A DNA stretch of 50,887 nucleotides from Desulfonatronum sp. (GTDB lineage Bacteria; Desulfobacterota; Desulfovibrionia; Desulfovibrionales; Desulfonatronaceae), in assembly GCA_011049455.1 (NCBI GenBank), contig DSBL01000145.1, forward strand, positions 1 to 50,887, written 5' to 3'. The translations under genes were made by a program, and so were the position numbers. Shown here one piece after another: positions 26,693 to 35,457 of this stretch. Numbering within the stretch: position 1 is the first letter of the stretch; the number at the start of each line of letters is the position of its first letter. The notes beneath the pieces were generated by a model. That model had not been told where the DNA came from and searched no databases. It was given only the letters and a program-made list of their open reading frames with translations.

Positions 26693-28111
26693 ATGCATTG
26701 CAAAATCGTCGTCACCCTGGGGCCGGCCTCGTTGGATTATGACGTCATGAAAGCCATGGTGCGCTATGGGACAAGAATTTTCAGGCTGAATTTTTCCCAT
26801 GCCGACGCCGTGTTCTTCAAACCTGCCATGGAGCTGATCCGTGATCTGGAGCAGGAGTTGGACATCCCCTTGACGGCCATGGCTGACCTGTGCGGACCCA
26901 AGGTGCGCATCGGCGAAGTTGAGGGCTCACCGTTGCAGGTGAACAAAGGCGAATACCTCCATTTGGGCTCGCCCGATCAAAAACAGCCAAAAGTCGAACC
27001 CTTCATCAGCCTGGAAATGCCCGCCTTGTTGCGCGGCCTGGATGTGGGCATGCCCGTCAATTTAAGCGACGGCATGCTCCAGTTCAAGGTGTCCAGGGTG
27101 ATCCGCCAGGATGAAATCTATGAATTGGAGGCCCAAAACGCCGGCCTGCTCTCCTCGCACAAGGGAATTTCGTTTCCCGGGAAAAGCCACCCCATCAAGG
27201 CCCTGACCGAAAAAGACCGCAAGGACGTGCGCGAAGCGCTGGAAATCGGCATCGATGCGGTGGCCTTATCCTTTGTGCAGGAAGCCGCCGACGTCGTCGA
27301 ACTCCAGGAGCTTATCAAAAGCCTTGGCTTTTGGGTGCCGGTGATCGCCAAGCTGGAGCGCCAGAACGCCGTGGACAACCTGGATGCAATCCTGGCCAAG
27401 GCCGATGGGGTAATGGTCGCCCGCGGGGACCTGGGGCTGGAGTGTCCCATTGCGGCCCTGCCGATCATTCAGAAGCGCATCCTGCGGGCCTGCCGTCACG
27501 TCCAGAAGCCGGCCATAGTGGCTACACAGATGCTTCTCTCCATGGTCAAAAATCCCTTGCCCACTCGGGCGGAGAGCACGGACGTGGCCAACGCCATCCT
27601 GGACGGAACCGATTGTATCATGCTTTCCGAGGAGACAGCCATAGGAAACCATCCAGTTGAAGCGGTGCGTTACATGAACGACATCGCCCGGGAAGCCGAA
27701 GCCTACTATCTGGAACGTCTTGGTGAACCGTATTTCCCGAAAAAGGAAAAAAATCCGGCTAAATATCTGGCCTACTCGGCCTGTCTGCTGGCGGACAATG
27801 CCGAAAGCAAGGCTCTCGTTTGCCATACCACCTCGGGTCGCACCGCCAGACTGGTTTCCTCGCGCAGGCCGGCCAAGCCCATTGCGGCGCTGACGCCGCA
27901 TTCCACGGTAATGCGGGCCCTGAACTTCGTCTGGGGAGTACATCCTCGATTGGTGGACACCGCCGTGGAAAACCATACGGCCAGGGCCGAGCAGTTTGTC
28001 CGGCAGTCCAAAGAATATCTCCCCGGGGACAACGTGATTATCACTTCGGGCCAGGCCACGCCGGGGCAAACGGACATCTCCACCAACGAAGTGAAAATAT
28101 ACTACAAGTAA
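26693..28111 (+). CDS. pyk: Pyruvate kinase
   Basis: A 472-residue glycolytic enzyme making pyruvate and ATP from phosphoenolpyruvate and ADP. Motifs include KIVVTLGPAS, FRLNFSHAD, DLCGPKVRIG, PVIAKLERQNAVDNLD, the active-site block MVARGDLGLECPIAALPIIQK, ATQMLLSM and PTRAESTDVANAILDG. The C-terminal regulatory domain is complete. AAGGAG lies 8 bases before the ATG. It is 72 bases downstream of the rhomboid gene, and gap and fba are a few kb away. Confidence 0.97.
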   Translation: MHCKIVVTLGPASLDYDVMKAMVRYGTRIFRLNFSHADAVFFKPAMELIRDLEQELDIPLTAMADLCGPKVRIGEVEGSPLQVNKGEYLHLGSPDQKQPKVEPFISLEMPALLRGLDVGMPVNLSDGMLQFKVSRVIRQDEIYELEAQNAGLLSSHKGISFPGKSHPIKALTEKDRKDVREALEIGIDAVALSFVQEAADVVELQELIKSLGFWVPVIAKLERQNAVDNLDAILAKADGVMVARGDLGLECPIAALPIIQKRILRACRHVQKPAIVATQMLLSMVKNPLPTRAESTDVANAILDGTDCIMLSEETAIGNHPVEAVRYMNDIAREAEAYYLERLGEPYFPKKEKNPAKYLAYSACLLADNAESKALVCHTTSGRTARLVSSRRPAKPIAALTPHSTVMRALNFVWGVHPRLVDTAVENHTARAEQFVRQSKEYLPGDNVIITSGQATPGQTDISTNEVKIYYK

Positions 28112-28243
28112 TGGGCGCATGCCGGTGCGACTTTCACACCCCCGTGACCTTGCGCACGACGTCTTTGCCGGTCTGCTTCGCATGCGTTGTTGAACCTGAA
28201 GAACAAGGACTTTTCACGAACCTTTGCGCATCCTCTTGACTTT

Positions 28244-28261
28244 GTGTCAGCTATTTGACAC
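28244..28261. promoter_or_regulatory. GTGTCA-N6-TGACAC operator-like dyad
   Basis: GTGTCA (28244-28249) and TGACAC (28256-28261) form a perfect 18-bp dyad with a 6-base centre, 75 bases upstream of the sigma-54 activator's ATG and following a TTGACT (-35-like) at about 28236. The geometry (5-6 bp arms, N6) is that of a CRP/FNR-family site, although the sequence differs from both consensus sites. Confidence 0.5.
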
Positions 28262-28335
28262 CACAGCAACTTCCAACACAGCATTTCGGCCTTCCTCTTG
28301 TTTCTTTACGGGAATCCAAGGAGTTGCATTCGATC

Positions 28336-29346
28336 ATGGTCTTGGACTGCAACGGCATCATTGGTCGGAGTTCCAGCCTGCAACGGGTTTTTGCCATGCT
28401 GGCCAAGGTTTCGCCTACGGACAGCACGGTCCTGGTCAGCGGTGAATCCGGAACAGGAAAGGAACTCCTTGTCCGCGCCCTGCATTTCAACAGCAGGCGG
28501 CGCGATAAGCCCTTCATTCCCGTGAATTGCGGAGCCATTCCCAGGGACCTCATTGAATCCGAACTTTTCGGCCACGAAAAAGGGGCCTTCACCCACGCCA
28601 TCCGATCCAGGGCCGGACGTTTCGAAGTCGCCGACGGAGGGACAATTTTCCTGGATGAAATCGGTGAGCTTGATTTGCCCCTGCAAGTGAAAATTTTACG
28701 GGTCATTCAGGAGAAGGAATTCGAACGCGTGGGAAGCACTTCGACGAACAGGGTCGATGTGCGCATTATCGCGGCCACCAACAGAGACTTGGAAAATGAG
28801 GTGGCTCAAGGGCGTTTTCGCGAAGACCTGTTTTATCGCCTGAACGTGATCCCCATTCACCTGCCTCCGCTCAGGGAGCGGAACGGCGACATCCTCCTGC
28901 TTGTGGACCACTTTTTACGCATTTTCTGCGAACAAAAGCAGCGGCCCATACTGCGAATGTCCCCGGACTCCAAGGAGTTGCTCTTGGCTTATCCCTGGCC
29001 AGGCAACGTACGCGAGCTGGAAAACTTCATGGAACGGATTTCCATCCTCTGCGAAAACCGGGAAGTACTGCCCGAGGATCTGCCGGAAAAAATCCTGCAC
29101 GTGGTGGGCCTGCAACCGCCGCAGGTTCAGACGACATCGCCTCCTGGCGGTTTTTGTTGGCCCAGGCTTAACGACCTTCACGGCCGCAACCAGGGGTTGA
29201 AGGACTTCATGGATGAAATCGAAGAGCGGCTCCTTCATGAAGCTCTGGAAACCAGCGGCGGCGTAAAAAACCAGGCCGCCGAGCTGTTGGGCATCAAACG
29301 GACGACCTTGATCGAAAAACTCAAAAAACGGAACATCCCCCTCTGA
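28336..29346 (+). CDS. Sigma-54-dependent activator without receiver domain (GAFTHA variant)
   Basis: About 336 residues. It starts almost directly with the AAA+ domain: Walker A in VSGESGTGKELLVRAL, Walker B in GGTIFLDEIGEL, the arginine-finger region REDLFYRLNV and the WPGNVRELENF block. A Fis-type helix-turn-helix follows (QAAELLGIKRTTLIEKLKK). There is no receiver or GAF domain, as in PspF-like proteins. The sigma-54-contacting loop reads GAFTHA where GAFTGA is almost invariant. The ATG at 28336 has AAGGAG about 12 bases upstream; a TTG at 28255 would add 27 unlike residues. The neighbouring exported TPR gene and flagellar-type genes are possible targets. Confidence 0.9.
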   Translation: MVLDCNGIIGRSSSLQRVFAMLAKVSPTDSTVLVSGESGTGKELLVRALHFNSRRRDKPFIPVNCGAIPRDLIESELFGHEKGAFTHAIRSRAGRFEVADGGTIFLDEIGELDLPLQVKILRVIQEKEFERVGSTSTNRVDVRIIAATNRDLENEVAQGRFREDLFYRLNVIPIHLPPLRERNGDILLLVDHFLRIFCEQKQRPILRMSPDSKELLLAYPWPGNVRELENFMERISILCENREVLPEDLPEKILHVVGLQPPQVQTTSPPGGFCWPRLNDLHGRNQGLKDFMDEIEERLLHEALETSGGVKNQAAELLGIKRTTLIEKLKKRNIPL

Positions 29347-29503
29347 TTGGCGGATGCGCCCATTGGCATGGCAATTTTTCCCTAAACACGCTCGCACTGC
29401 TGCGGTCTTGTCATGATTTTTGCTTGGCTTCTTTGAATCGAAACAGGCACGCCTATCCAGCAAACACTTCCTTCGCTTCCAGCAAAGTCAAAGGAGTGTG
29501 AGC

Positions 29504-29542
29504 ATGGCTGCTTGCCAGGGCATGCTCCAGGGCTACATGTGA
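29504..29542 (+). CDS. 12-codon leader ORF before the large TPR gene
   Basis: AAGGAG with good spacing precedes an ATG at 29504. The frame encodes MAACQGMLQGYM and stops at 29540-29542. An in-frame ATG of the large TPR gene lies 5 bases after this stop (29548) and another at 29581, and neither has a ribosome site of its own. The leader may therefore deliver ribosomes to the TPR gene by termination-reinitiation. There is no run of a single amino acid that would suggest classical attenuation. Confidence 0.5.
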   Translation: MAACQGMLQGYM

Positions 29543-29580
29543 CATCCATGTTCTTTTCTTGCCGACCGTTCCTTTCTTTC

Positions 29581-32500
29581 ATGGAGAAGAAAAAGTCTCG
29601 TGCGGGATGGTGTTTTCTTCTCCTAATCGTCCTGCTTCTGGCATTGCTCGTGTTTGCCCAAAACGCCCTCTGCGCGAAAATCGCCTGGTGGCAGCATCCT
29701 CAGCACGAGCAGGTGGAAATCGTCTTTTCTCGGGATCTTCCCGCGCCGGATGTCCGGCGCGTTGATCCTCTGACCGTACGTATCCTGGCCCACAAGGATG
29801 CCTGGGGGCCGCCTCGGGATTTGACTCTGCCGGCCTTTACCGGCGCCGACCTTCTGCAGGCCCTTGTTCCGGAAGGCAACGCCCTGCTGGTAAAGCTGCA
29901 ATCCAAAGCCTTTGGTTTTGTGACGCAGTATGATGACGCCGCGCGGCGCTTGACCATAGATTTTTTCCCCGACCCTTTGGGCGGGCGATGGTTGTTTGAT
30001 CCGCCAACACCATGGATTCAAACGCAAGAAGACGCCGCCCCAGCCAGGGCGACTTCAACTCCAGTTGCGCCCGCCCAAACCGCAAGACCCCTGGAAACAG
30101 CGCACCCGCAGCCTGCTCCACCACTATCAAGCAAGCCCCTCAGCCCGCCGGAACCGCTCCAGGGAACACGTTCTCCGGATACATCAACGCCAGAGCAGCT
30201 TGTTCCCGAAGCCCCGTTGATCCAGGCATCCCCTGAAGCCGGCGTGCGCGGTCCGGTTCATGCGCCCCTGGCGCGTTCTGCGCCGGAAATCCCTGCCCCA
30301 ACGCACACCTCGAACGTGCTTCGATCCCGAATCGAGCGGGTCGGCCCCGAGGATGCCCGATCCGTGGCCGCGAATCAGGAAGTACCCCCCGCCCTTGTCG
30401 CTGAAGTTTCATCTCTGCCCCAGGAAAAACAGGATTCTCTGACGGACAAACCAGCGACGGATATTCCGCCCGAACATCATGACCACTTGCCTGAGCCGAT
30501 GCCGATTCGTCGCGAGATCACCCGCTCGGACATGCCGATGCAGGTTGCTGAGCCCGAAGAACCCGAACGCCTTGAAACAACGTCGACAGTTGAAGAAGTC
30601 GCATCCAACGATGAAATCGAAGAGCCTCAACCTTCGAAACCTCCGGCGACCATCGACGCAAAACCGGTTGATCCCGCGGAAAATTATCAAAGACGCCTGT
30701 CCAATGCCAGGACCGCCATGATGAACGGAGAGTTCGCCGATGCGGTGCTTGCCCTCCGGACTCTTGCCTCCCTTGCCGACCTGCCCGAAAGCCTCCGGGA
30801 GGACGTGCTCTACGACTTGGCCGACGCATTGTTCTCTCTCCACCTGGAGGATTTGGCCGGCAACTTCGCAGAGGTTGCCAAAGCTTACGAACAGGCCATG
30901 AACGTTAATCCCGCGTCTCCCCGGGCAGCCACGGCGTTGCGCAACCTGGGAGTTCTGCACTTGCGCGTGAACAACCTGCCCGAGGCCAAGGCCTTCTTTA
31001 ACGTACTCCGTCAAGAGCATCCCCACGATCCTTTGGTGCCGACAACGGAGTATTACCTGGGCGAATATTTTTTAGAACGAGGTGATTACGCCCAGGCCGC
31101 GGATCATTTTCAGACCGTGATTGAAAAATATCCCGAGCACAACATTGCCCGGCAGTGTTCCATCAGTCTGGCCAGGGCTTTGTATGCCCTGGGCTATGAC
31201 GATCAAGCTTTCCAGATCATGGACTTCCTGGAAAAACGCTGGCCCAGGTACTACATTGACGATCCTTCCCTGCTGGAACTGGCCGGAATTATCGCCTTGC
31301 GGGTGAACAGCCTTGAATCTGCCAAAGAACGACTTTCTACCTATTACAACCTCGTTCCGGACAATCCGGAAGCGCACATGCTCTTGGCCCGCCTGGGAGA
31401 TATCTATCTGCTCACCGGGAAACCCGACGCAGCCGAGCATGTGTTTGAGAAAACAGCCCGAGAATATCCGGAAGAAGAGGGGGGCTTAGTCGCCCGGATG
31501 CGTCTGGTCGAAGGCGGTATTCATGACGATCCAACCCTGGACGACGTCTTCGCGACCTTGCGAGCCGCCCAGGTATATACACACATCATTGAAAAACATC
31601 CCCAAAGCCCCCTGGCCGCCGTGGCCACGGTCAAACTGGCCATTTGGCAAGTCTGGAACAAACGACTGGAGGACAGCCTAGTCACCATTCGCGACTTCCT
31701 GGCCAACAGACCGCATCATTCCCTGGCCCCCAAGGCCCTGGAAATCGGCGTGGAGGCGTTCAGTCAGTTGGTGGACAGAAACCTGCGGGATGGACGTTTT
31801 TCGGAAATCATTGACCAATGGCAGCTACATCCTTTTTTGCACCCGCTGGAACCGGAGCTCGGCGCGCAGACCATCCTGGGTTTGGCCATGGGATTTTGGA
31901 AAACCGGCGATCACCAACGGGCCATTCAACTTGCCCGGCCGCACCTTAGCGAGATTACGCCCCAGCATGCCCAAAACTTCGCTCTGGATCTCCTTTTGGG
32001 TATTTATCTGGAACAGCAGCAATGGGCAGAGATTGTCGCCTTGGAGTCGTTGCGCGAAGAACTGGAACTCTCTTTGGATCGGATCAGGGAGTTGAATTAT
32101 GCTGTGGCATTGGCCCTGGAAAACCTGGACCGCCCGAATGAAGCCGGGGAGTACTGGCTCACCCTGGCCGAGGACCTGCAGCTTTCCGAAACGCGGCGTG
32201 GCTATGCGCTGTATTTTTTGGCCCGCAGGGCATTGCGGGATGAAAATTTGGAAAAAGTCTACCAGTACGCCCAGGAAGCCTTGAGCCTACTCCTCCTGGA
32301 TCGCAAGGATTCGGGAAAAATCAGGGATTCCATCGCCTGGCTGACCCAAGTCACGGAGCGAACCGGCAGGATGCAGGAAGCCCTTGCCTGGGCTTTGGAA
32401 TTTGATCAGCTCATCAAGGAGGATGATCCGGACTGGGCCATGTCCCGGTATCGGTTGGCCCAGCTCTATCAACGCATGCAACACCACGATCAATGGCGCA

Positions 32501-32613
32501 AAATCCTTGTGGATCTGCAGCAAAAAAATCCTGACGGCCTGTACGGTCGACTGGCCGGCTCCGCTCTGCAAGGTCGGGAACTGGAAGACAGCGTCGGCCG
32601 ATTCCTGCAATAG
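29581..32613 (+). CDS. Large exported TPR protein with AMIN-like N-terminal domain
   Basis: About 1010 residues. A Lys-rich start and hydrophobic segment (FLLLIVLLLALLVFAQNALC) form a signal peptide or anchor ending at an Ala-Leu-Cys-Ala site. Residues about 35-130 (WWQHPQHEQVEIVFSRDLP...) look like an AMIN-type beta domain. A Pro-, Ala- and Glu-rich linker of about 250 residues follows. The C-terminal 600 residues are TPR repeats (for example ALRNLGVLHLRVNNLPEAKAFF and EYYLGEYFLERGDYAQAADHF). It is likely a periplasmic scaffold, perhaps for a wall-linked motility or envelope complex. The start at 29581 fits the signal peptide; 29548 is an alternative 5 bases after a leader ORF. It follows a sigma-54 activator gene. 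Confidence 0.85.
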   Translation: MEKKKSRAGWCFLLLIVLLLALLVFAQNALCAKIAWWQHPQHEQVEIVFSRDLPAPDVRRVDPLTVRILAHKDAWGPPRDLTLPAFTGADLLQALVPEGNALLVKLQSKAFGFVTQYDDAARRLTIDFFPDPLGGRWLFDPPTPWIQTQEDAAPARATSTPVAPAQTARPLETAHPQPAPPLSSKPLSPPEPLQGTRSPDTSTPEQLVPEAPLIQASPEAGVRGPVHAPLARSAPEIPAPTHTSNVLRSRIERVGPEDARSVAANQEVPPALVAEVSSLPQEKQDSLTDKPATDIPPEHHDHLPEPMPIRREITRSDMPMQVAEPEEPERLETTSTVEEVASNDEIEEPQPSKPPATIDAKPVDPAENYQRRLSNARTAMMNGEFADAVLALRTLASLADLPESLREDVLYDLADALFSLHLEDLAGNFAEVAKAYEQAMNVNPASPRAATALRNLGVLHLRVNNLPEAKAFFNVLRQEHPHDPLVPTTEYYLGEYFLERGDYAQAADHFQTVIEKYPEHNIARQCSISLARALYALGYDDQAFQIMDFLEKRWPRYYIDDPSLLELAGIIALRVNSLESAKERLSTYYNLVPDNPEAHMLLARLGDIYLLTGKPDAAEHVFEKTAREYPEEEGGLVARMRLVEGGIHDDPTLDDVFATLRAAQVYTHIIEKHPQSPLAAVATVKLAIWQVWNKRLEDSLVTIRDFLANRPHHSLAPKALEIGVEAFSQLVDRNLRDGRFSEIIDQWQLHPFLHPLEPELGAQTILGLAMGFWKTGDHQRAIQLARPHLSEITPQHAQNFALDLLLGIYLEQQQWAEIVALESLREELELSLDRIRELNYAVALALENLDRPNEAGEYWLTLAEDLQLSETRRGYALYFLARRALRDENLEKVYQYAQEALSLLLLDRKDSGKIRDSIAWLTQVTERTGRMQEALAWALEFDQLIKEDDPDWAMSRYRLAQLYQRMQHHDQWRKILVDLQQKNPDGLYGRLAGSALQGRELEDSVGRFLQ

Positions 32614-32639
32614 CCGAAACAACCCCTGGAGAATCGAGA

Positions 32640-32864
32640 ATGGCGAATCAGGCGGACGATACTGTCGACGTTGGGCTGGATTTGGAGCATTGCTCCGGAT
32701 GTCAGGGGTGCGTGGAGATGTGCCCCGAAGTCTTTGGCTGGGACGACACCCTGGAGCTGCCCGTGCTTAAGGATTCCACTGGCCGGCGGGAGCAGGTGCT
32801 TCAGGCCGCCGCCTTTTGTCCCAAGGACTGCATCCGGGTCGCCGGCTGGAAGCGGGACTGGTAG
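32640..32864 (+). CDS. 4Fe-4S ferredoxin
   Basis: A 74-residue small electron carrier. The N-terminal cluster motif is CSGCQGCVEMCP (CX2CX2CX3CP); a further Cys pair occurs in FCPKDCIRV, where the second CP motif would supply the remaining ligand or a structural role. A single 4Fe-4S cluster is most likely. GGAG lies 11 bases before the ATG. It starts 26 bases after the TPR gene and may be co-transcribed. A partner enzyme is not adjacent. Confidence 0.88.
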   Translation: MANQADDTVDVGLDLEHCSGCQGCVEMCPEVFGWDDTLELPVLKDSTGRREQVLQAAAFCPKDCIRVAGWKRDW

Positions 32865-33015
32865 AGCACGTCGTTGACGCCAAGTCTGGCTTGGTTTTGC
32901 TCCCGGCGGACATCACAATCAAAGCCGCCATTGCTCTTTTGCCCCGCCACGCGCTTTCGGTTCATTCGTTGCCGAAAGCCATCCCAATGGAGGAAACAGA
33001 CAAACAGTAGCGCCT

Positions 33016-35451
33016 TCAGTTCGCGCGTTCCCTGGCCAGGGCCGCCTCTTCCCGCCTGCCCTGGGCTTCAAGGGCGTCGGCCAAGACTTCCCAGAACATA
33101 CCCTGTTCCGGTTTCAGAGCTGCGCTTTGCCTGGCCAGGGTTTCGGCGATTTCCGGATCCTCTCCTTGCTCCAGGTACAATTTGGCCAAAAGATGCATGG
33201 CCAGGGCGTCTCTGGGATTGAAGACCAATGCCTGATGCAGATGCTCCCGGGCCTGTTCGGCGTTGCCCCGGCGCAGCTCCAGTCTGGCCAGATGGCGATG
33301 GGTCAACCCCTTGCCTCCGGGCAAAAGACTGGCCTGTTCAAAATAATGTTTTGATGCTTTGTCGTCACCACGCTCCTCGGCCAGCTGGCCCAGGCGCAGC
33401 AGACTGAAGACATGGCGCGGATCAAGATCCAGGCAACGCTTAAACGCCTGTTCGGCCCGTTCCGATTCCCCCTGCTTGAAAAACGTGTGACCCTGATTAT
33501 AGGTGGCCATAATGTCCTGGGGATTCAGGGCAAGAATTTTCGCGAACTGCTCCTGGGCCTCGTTGAGTTTGCCTAGCCGGGCATAACACACCCCCAGCGA
33601 ATTTCTGGCCAGATGGTTCAGCTCATCGGTCAGCAAAGCCAGCTTGTATTCCTCCACGGCGGAAAAAATATCGCCGCGGGTGAAAAACCGGTCTGCGCTG
33701 ATGGTCAGAGACGTGGAGCAGAATTCCATGGCGCAAGGTCGCGGCAGCATCAGGGCGTGCTCCAGGGCCTTGCGGCAGTTGCCCATAATGACTGATTTGT
33801 CGAAATTCAAAAAAGGATAGCCAGCCACCCCTGCATACACCGCCATTCCCAATTGTTCCCGGGCCTGCTGAACAAAGGTTTCGGCCAAGGATGCATACGC
33901 CCTCGGCTCGATCCCCGCGACAAAGCCGGCCAGGCTGCTGAAACTGAATCTGCCCAGCATGACCTCGGAACCAAAGACGGTTCCGGCCAGCTCAGCCAGA
34001 CTCCTGATGCGATGTTCGGCTTGGACGTACCGGCCTTTTTCAGGCTCGTTGGCAATCCCTTCCAGATGAGCCAGAAAAATGGAAAAATGGGAACTGTGAC
34101 GACGCGCCTCGGCCCAATGCTTCATAAAGGCCTGGGAGCTGAGCAGCCCCGGAGCGTTGTCCGCGAACTGTTCCTCTTGGTGCGCATGCGGCTCGCCGAA
34201 AAGATACGCGCGCTTCCCATGGCCGATGATGCTCAAGCGGTCCCCCGGAAGAACGCTGAAACCCGGATCATGCAACAGAACTATCTCGGCCACGGATGTT
34301 TCCCGGTAGACCTCAATCAGCTGGAGTTCCCCCTTGCAAAACCGGGAACGACCATCTTCTTCTCCTGCATCCGTCATCGCGGCCTGCCGCTCTCCCACGC
34401 CGGACCAGAGCAAAAATCGCTGGCCCTCCTGAGCGTCCACGGACCGTCCCAGGTTCACCAGAACCCGGTTCATGGGCAGGACATCCAGGACAAGACCGCT
34501 GGAGCGGACAATTTCTGCAAAACCGCTGATCTGGCTTTCGCCGCGCTCCCGGGCGTCCCGCAATGCCCGCTGGGCCTTTTCCAACATCAAACCGGTCAGT
34601 TCGCGCAGAGACTTACGCAGCTGCCGACCGTGAAAATCCTGTGGGTACGTGGCAAAGCCCTGGCTGATGGAAAGGTGCAAGCGCTCCCCGGTAATGCTGT
34701 TTTCGCACTCCAGACGATCAACTTCCACAGCGACGACTTCAGCCAATTGCCGACACTTTGCTGACGTGGCCCCGGAAAGACAAATGGCCAGGGTGTCTTC
34801 CTGGAGCCTGGCGCAAAGCGCCTGTTCCGGGGCAACCCGGCAAAGCAGGTCGGCCAAGTCCCTTAAAATCCGGTCCCCGAAACGGAATCCGAAGCGTTCA
34901 TTGATGCGGGAAAAACCGTCCACATCCAGGCAGATCAGGCCAACGCTGGCGCTGAACTCGGACAGGCTCTCCTCCAGGCAGGCCGGGGTGTCCAGCCACA
35001 GTCCTCGCTGTACAAGGCGGATATCCTTGCTCAGACTTTCTTCCAGACAGGCGGCGGTATGCAACCCCGTGCGGGTGTCCGTGCGCGCCATCTTCTGCAA
35101 CAGCAAATTGTCCATGATCTGGACGCACAGCGAGGACCATAGGGACAGCACGGTTTTTGTGATCCGGCCCGGAACCCCGCGGGCCACGAAAATGCCCAGC
35201 AGTTCGCCGTGCCGATGCAACGGGAGCAAGGCTTTCCGCTCAGAGGGATAAAACGCGGGGAAGATCTCTCGGCCGCCGTCCTTGCCCAAGATGACCATTT
35301 CCGGAGGCGGGCTTGCGGGAAAATAGAGGCCATGGGAGGAAAAGGTCAAAAACTTGGAGATCGTTTCCCTTAGCAAGGGTTCAAAGACGATCAAATCCTG
35401 CCTTTCCAGGGTGATGGATGCCGCAATGGAGCCCCAGTCTTCCGTGGACAT
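33016..35451 (-). CDS. Protein with two degenerate GGDEF-like domains and C-terminal TPRs
   Basis: An 811-residue cytoplasmic protein. Residues 1-120 look like a GAF-type sensor. A GGDEF-like domain follows (DTRTGL..., ICLDVDGFSRINERFGFRFGD), but the signature position reads RLQEDTLAI (215-223), so it should be catalytically dead. A second, weaker GGDEF-like domain is around residues 430-600 (LGRFSFSSLAGF in place of the signature, then AVYAGVAGYPFLNFDKS). Residues about 610-800 are TPR repeats. The first GGDEF domain contains an internal repeat, TAACLEESLS (132-141) and TPACLEESLS (155-164). It may bind c-di-GMP or simply act as a scaffold. It is convergent with the ferredoxin gene, and a broken transporter gene follows upstream. 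Confidence 0.85.
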   Translation of the reverse strand: MSTEDWGSIAASITLERQDLIVFEPLLRETISKFLTFSSHGLYFPASPPPEMVILGKDGGREIFPAFYPSERKALLPLHRHGELLGIFVARGVPGRITKTVLSLWSSLCVQIMDNLLLQKMARTDTRTGLHTAACLEESLSKDIRLVQRGLWLDTPACLEESLSEFSASVGLICLDVDGFSRINERFGFRFGDRILRDLADLLCRVAPEQALCARLQEDTLAICLSGATSAKCRQLAEVVAVEVDRLECENSITGERLHLSISQGFATYPQDFHGRQLRKSLRELTGLMLEKAQRALRDARERGESQISGFAEIVRSSGLVLDVLPMNRVLVNLGRSVDAQEGQRFLLWSGVGERQAAMTDAGEEDGRSRFCKGELQLIEVYRETSVAEIVLLHDPGFSVLPGDRLSIIGHGKRAYLFGEPHAHQEEQFADNAPGLLSSQAFMKHWAEARRHSSHFSIFLAHLEGIANEPEKGRYVQAEHRIRSLAELAGTVFGSEVMLGRFSFSSLAGFVAGIEPRAYASLAETFVQQAREQLGMAVYAGVAGYPFLNFDKSVIMGNCRKALEHALMLPRPCAMEFCSTSLTISADRFFTRGDIFSAVEEYKLALLTDELNHLARNSLGVCYARLGKLNEAQEQFAKILALNPQDIMATYNQGHTFFKQGESERAEQAFKRCLDLDPRHVFSLLRLGQLAEERGDDKASKHYFEQASLLPGGKGLTHRHLARLELRRGNAEQAREHLHQALVFNPRDALAMHLLAKLYLEQGEDPEIAETLARQSAALKPEQGMFWEVLADALEAQGRREEAALARERAN

Positions 35452-35457
35452 GACCGT

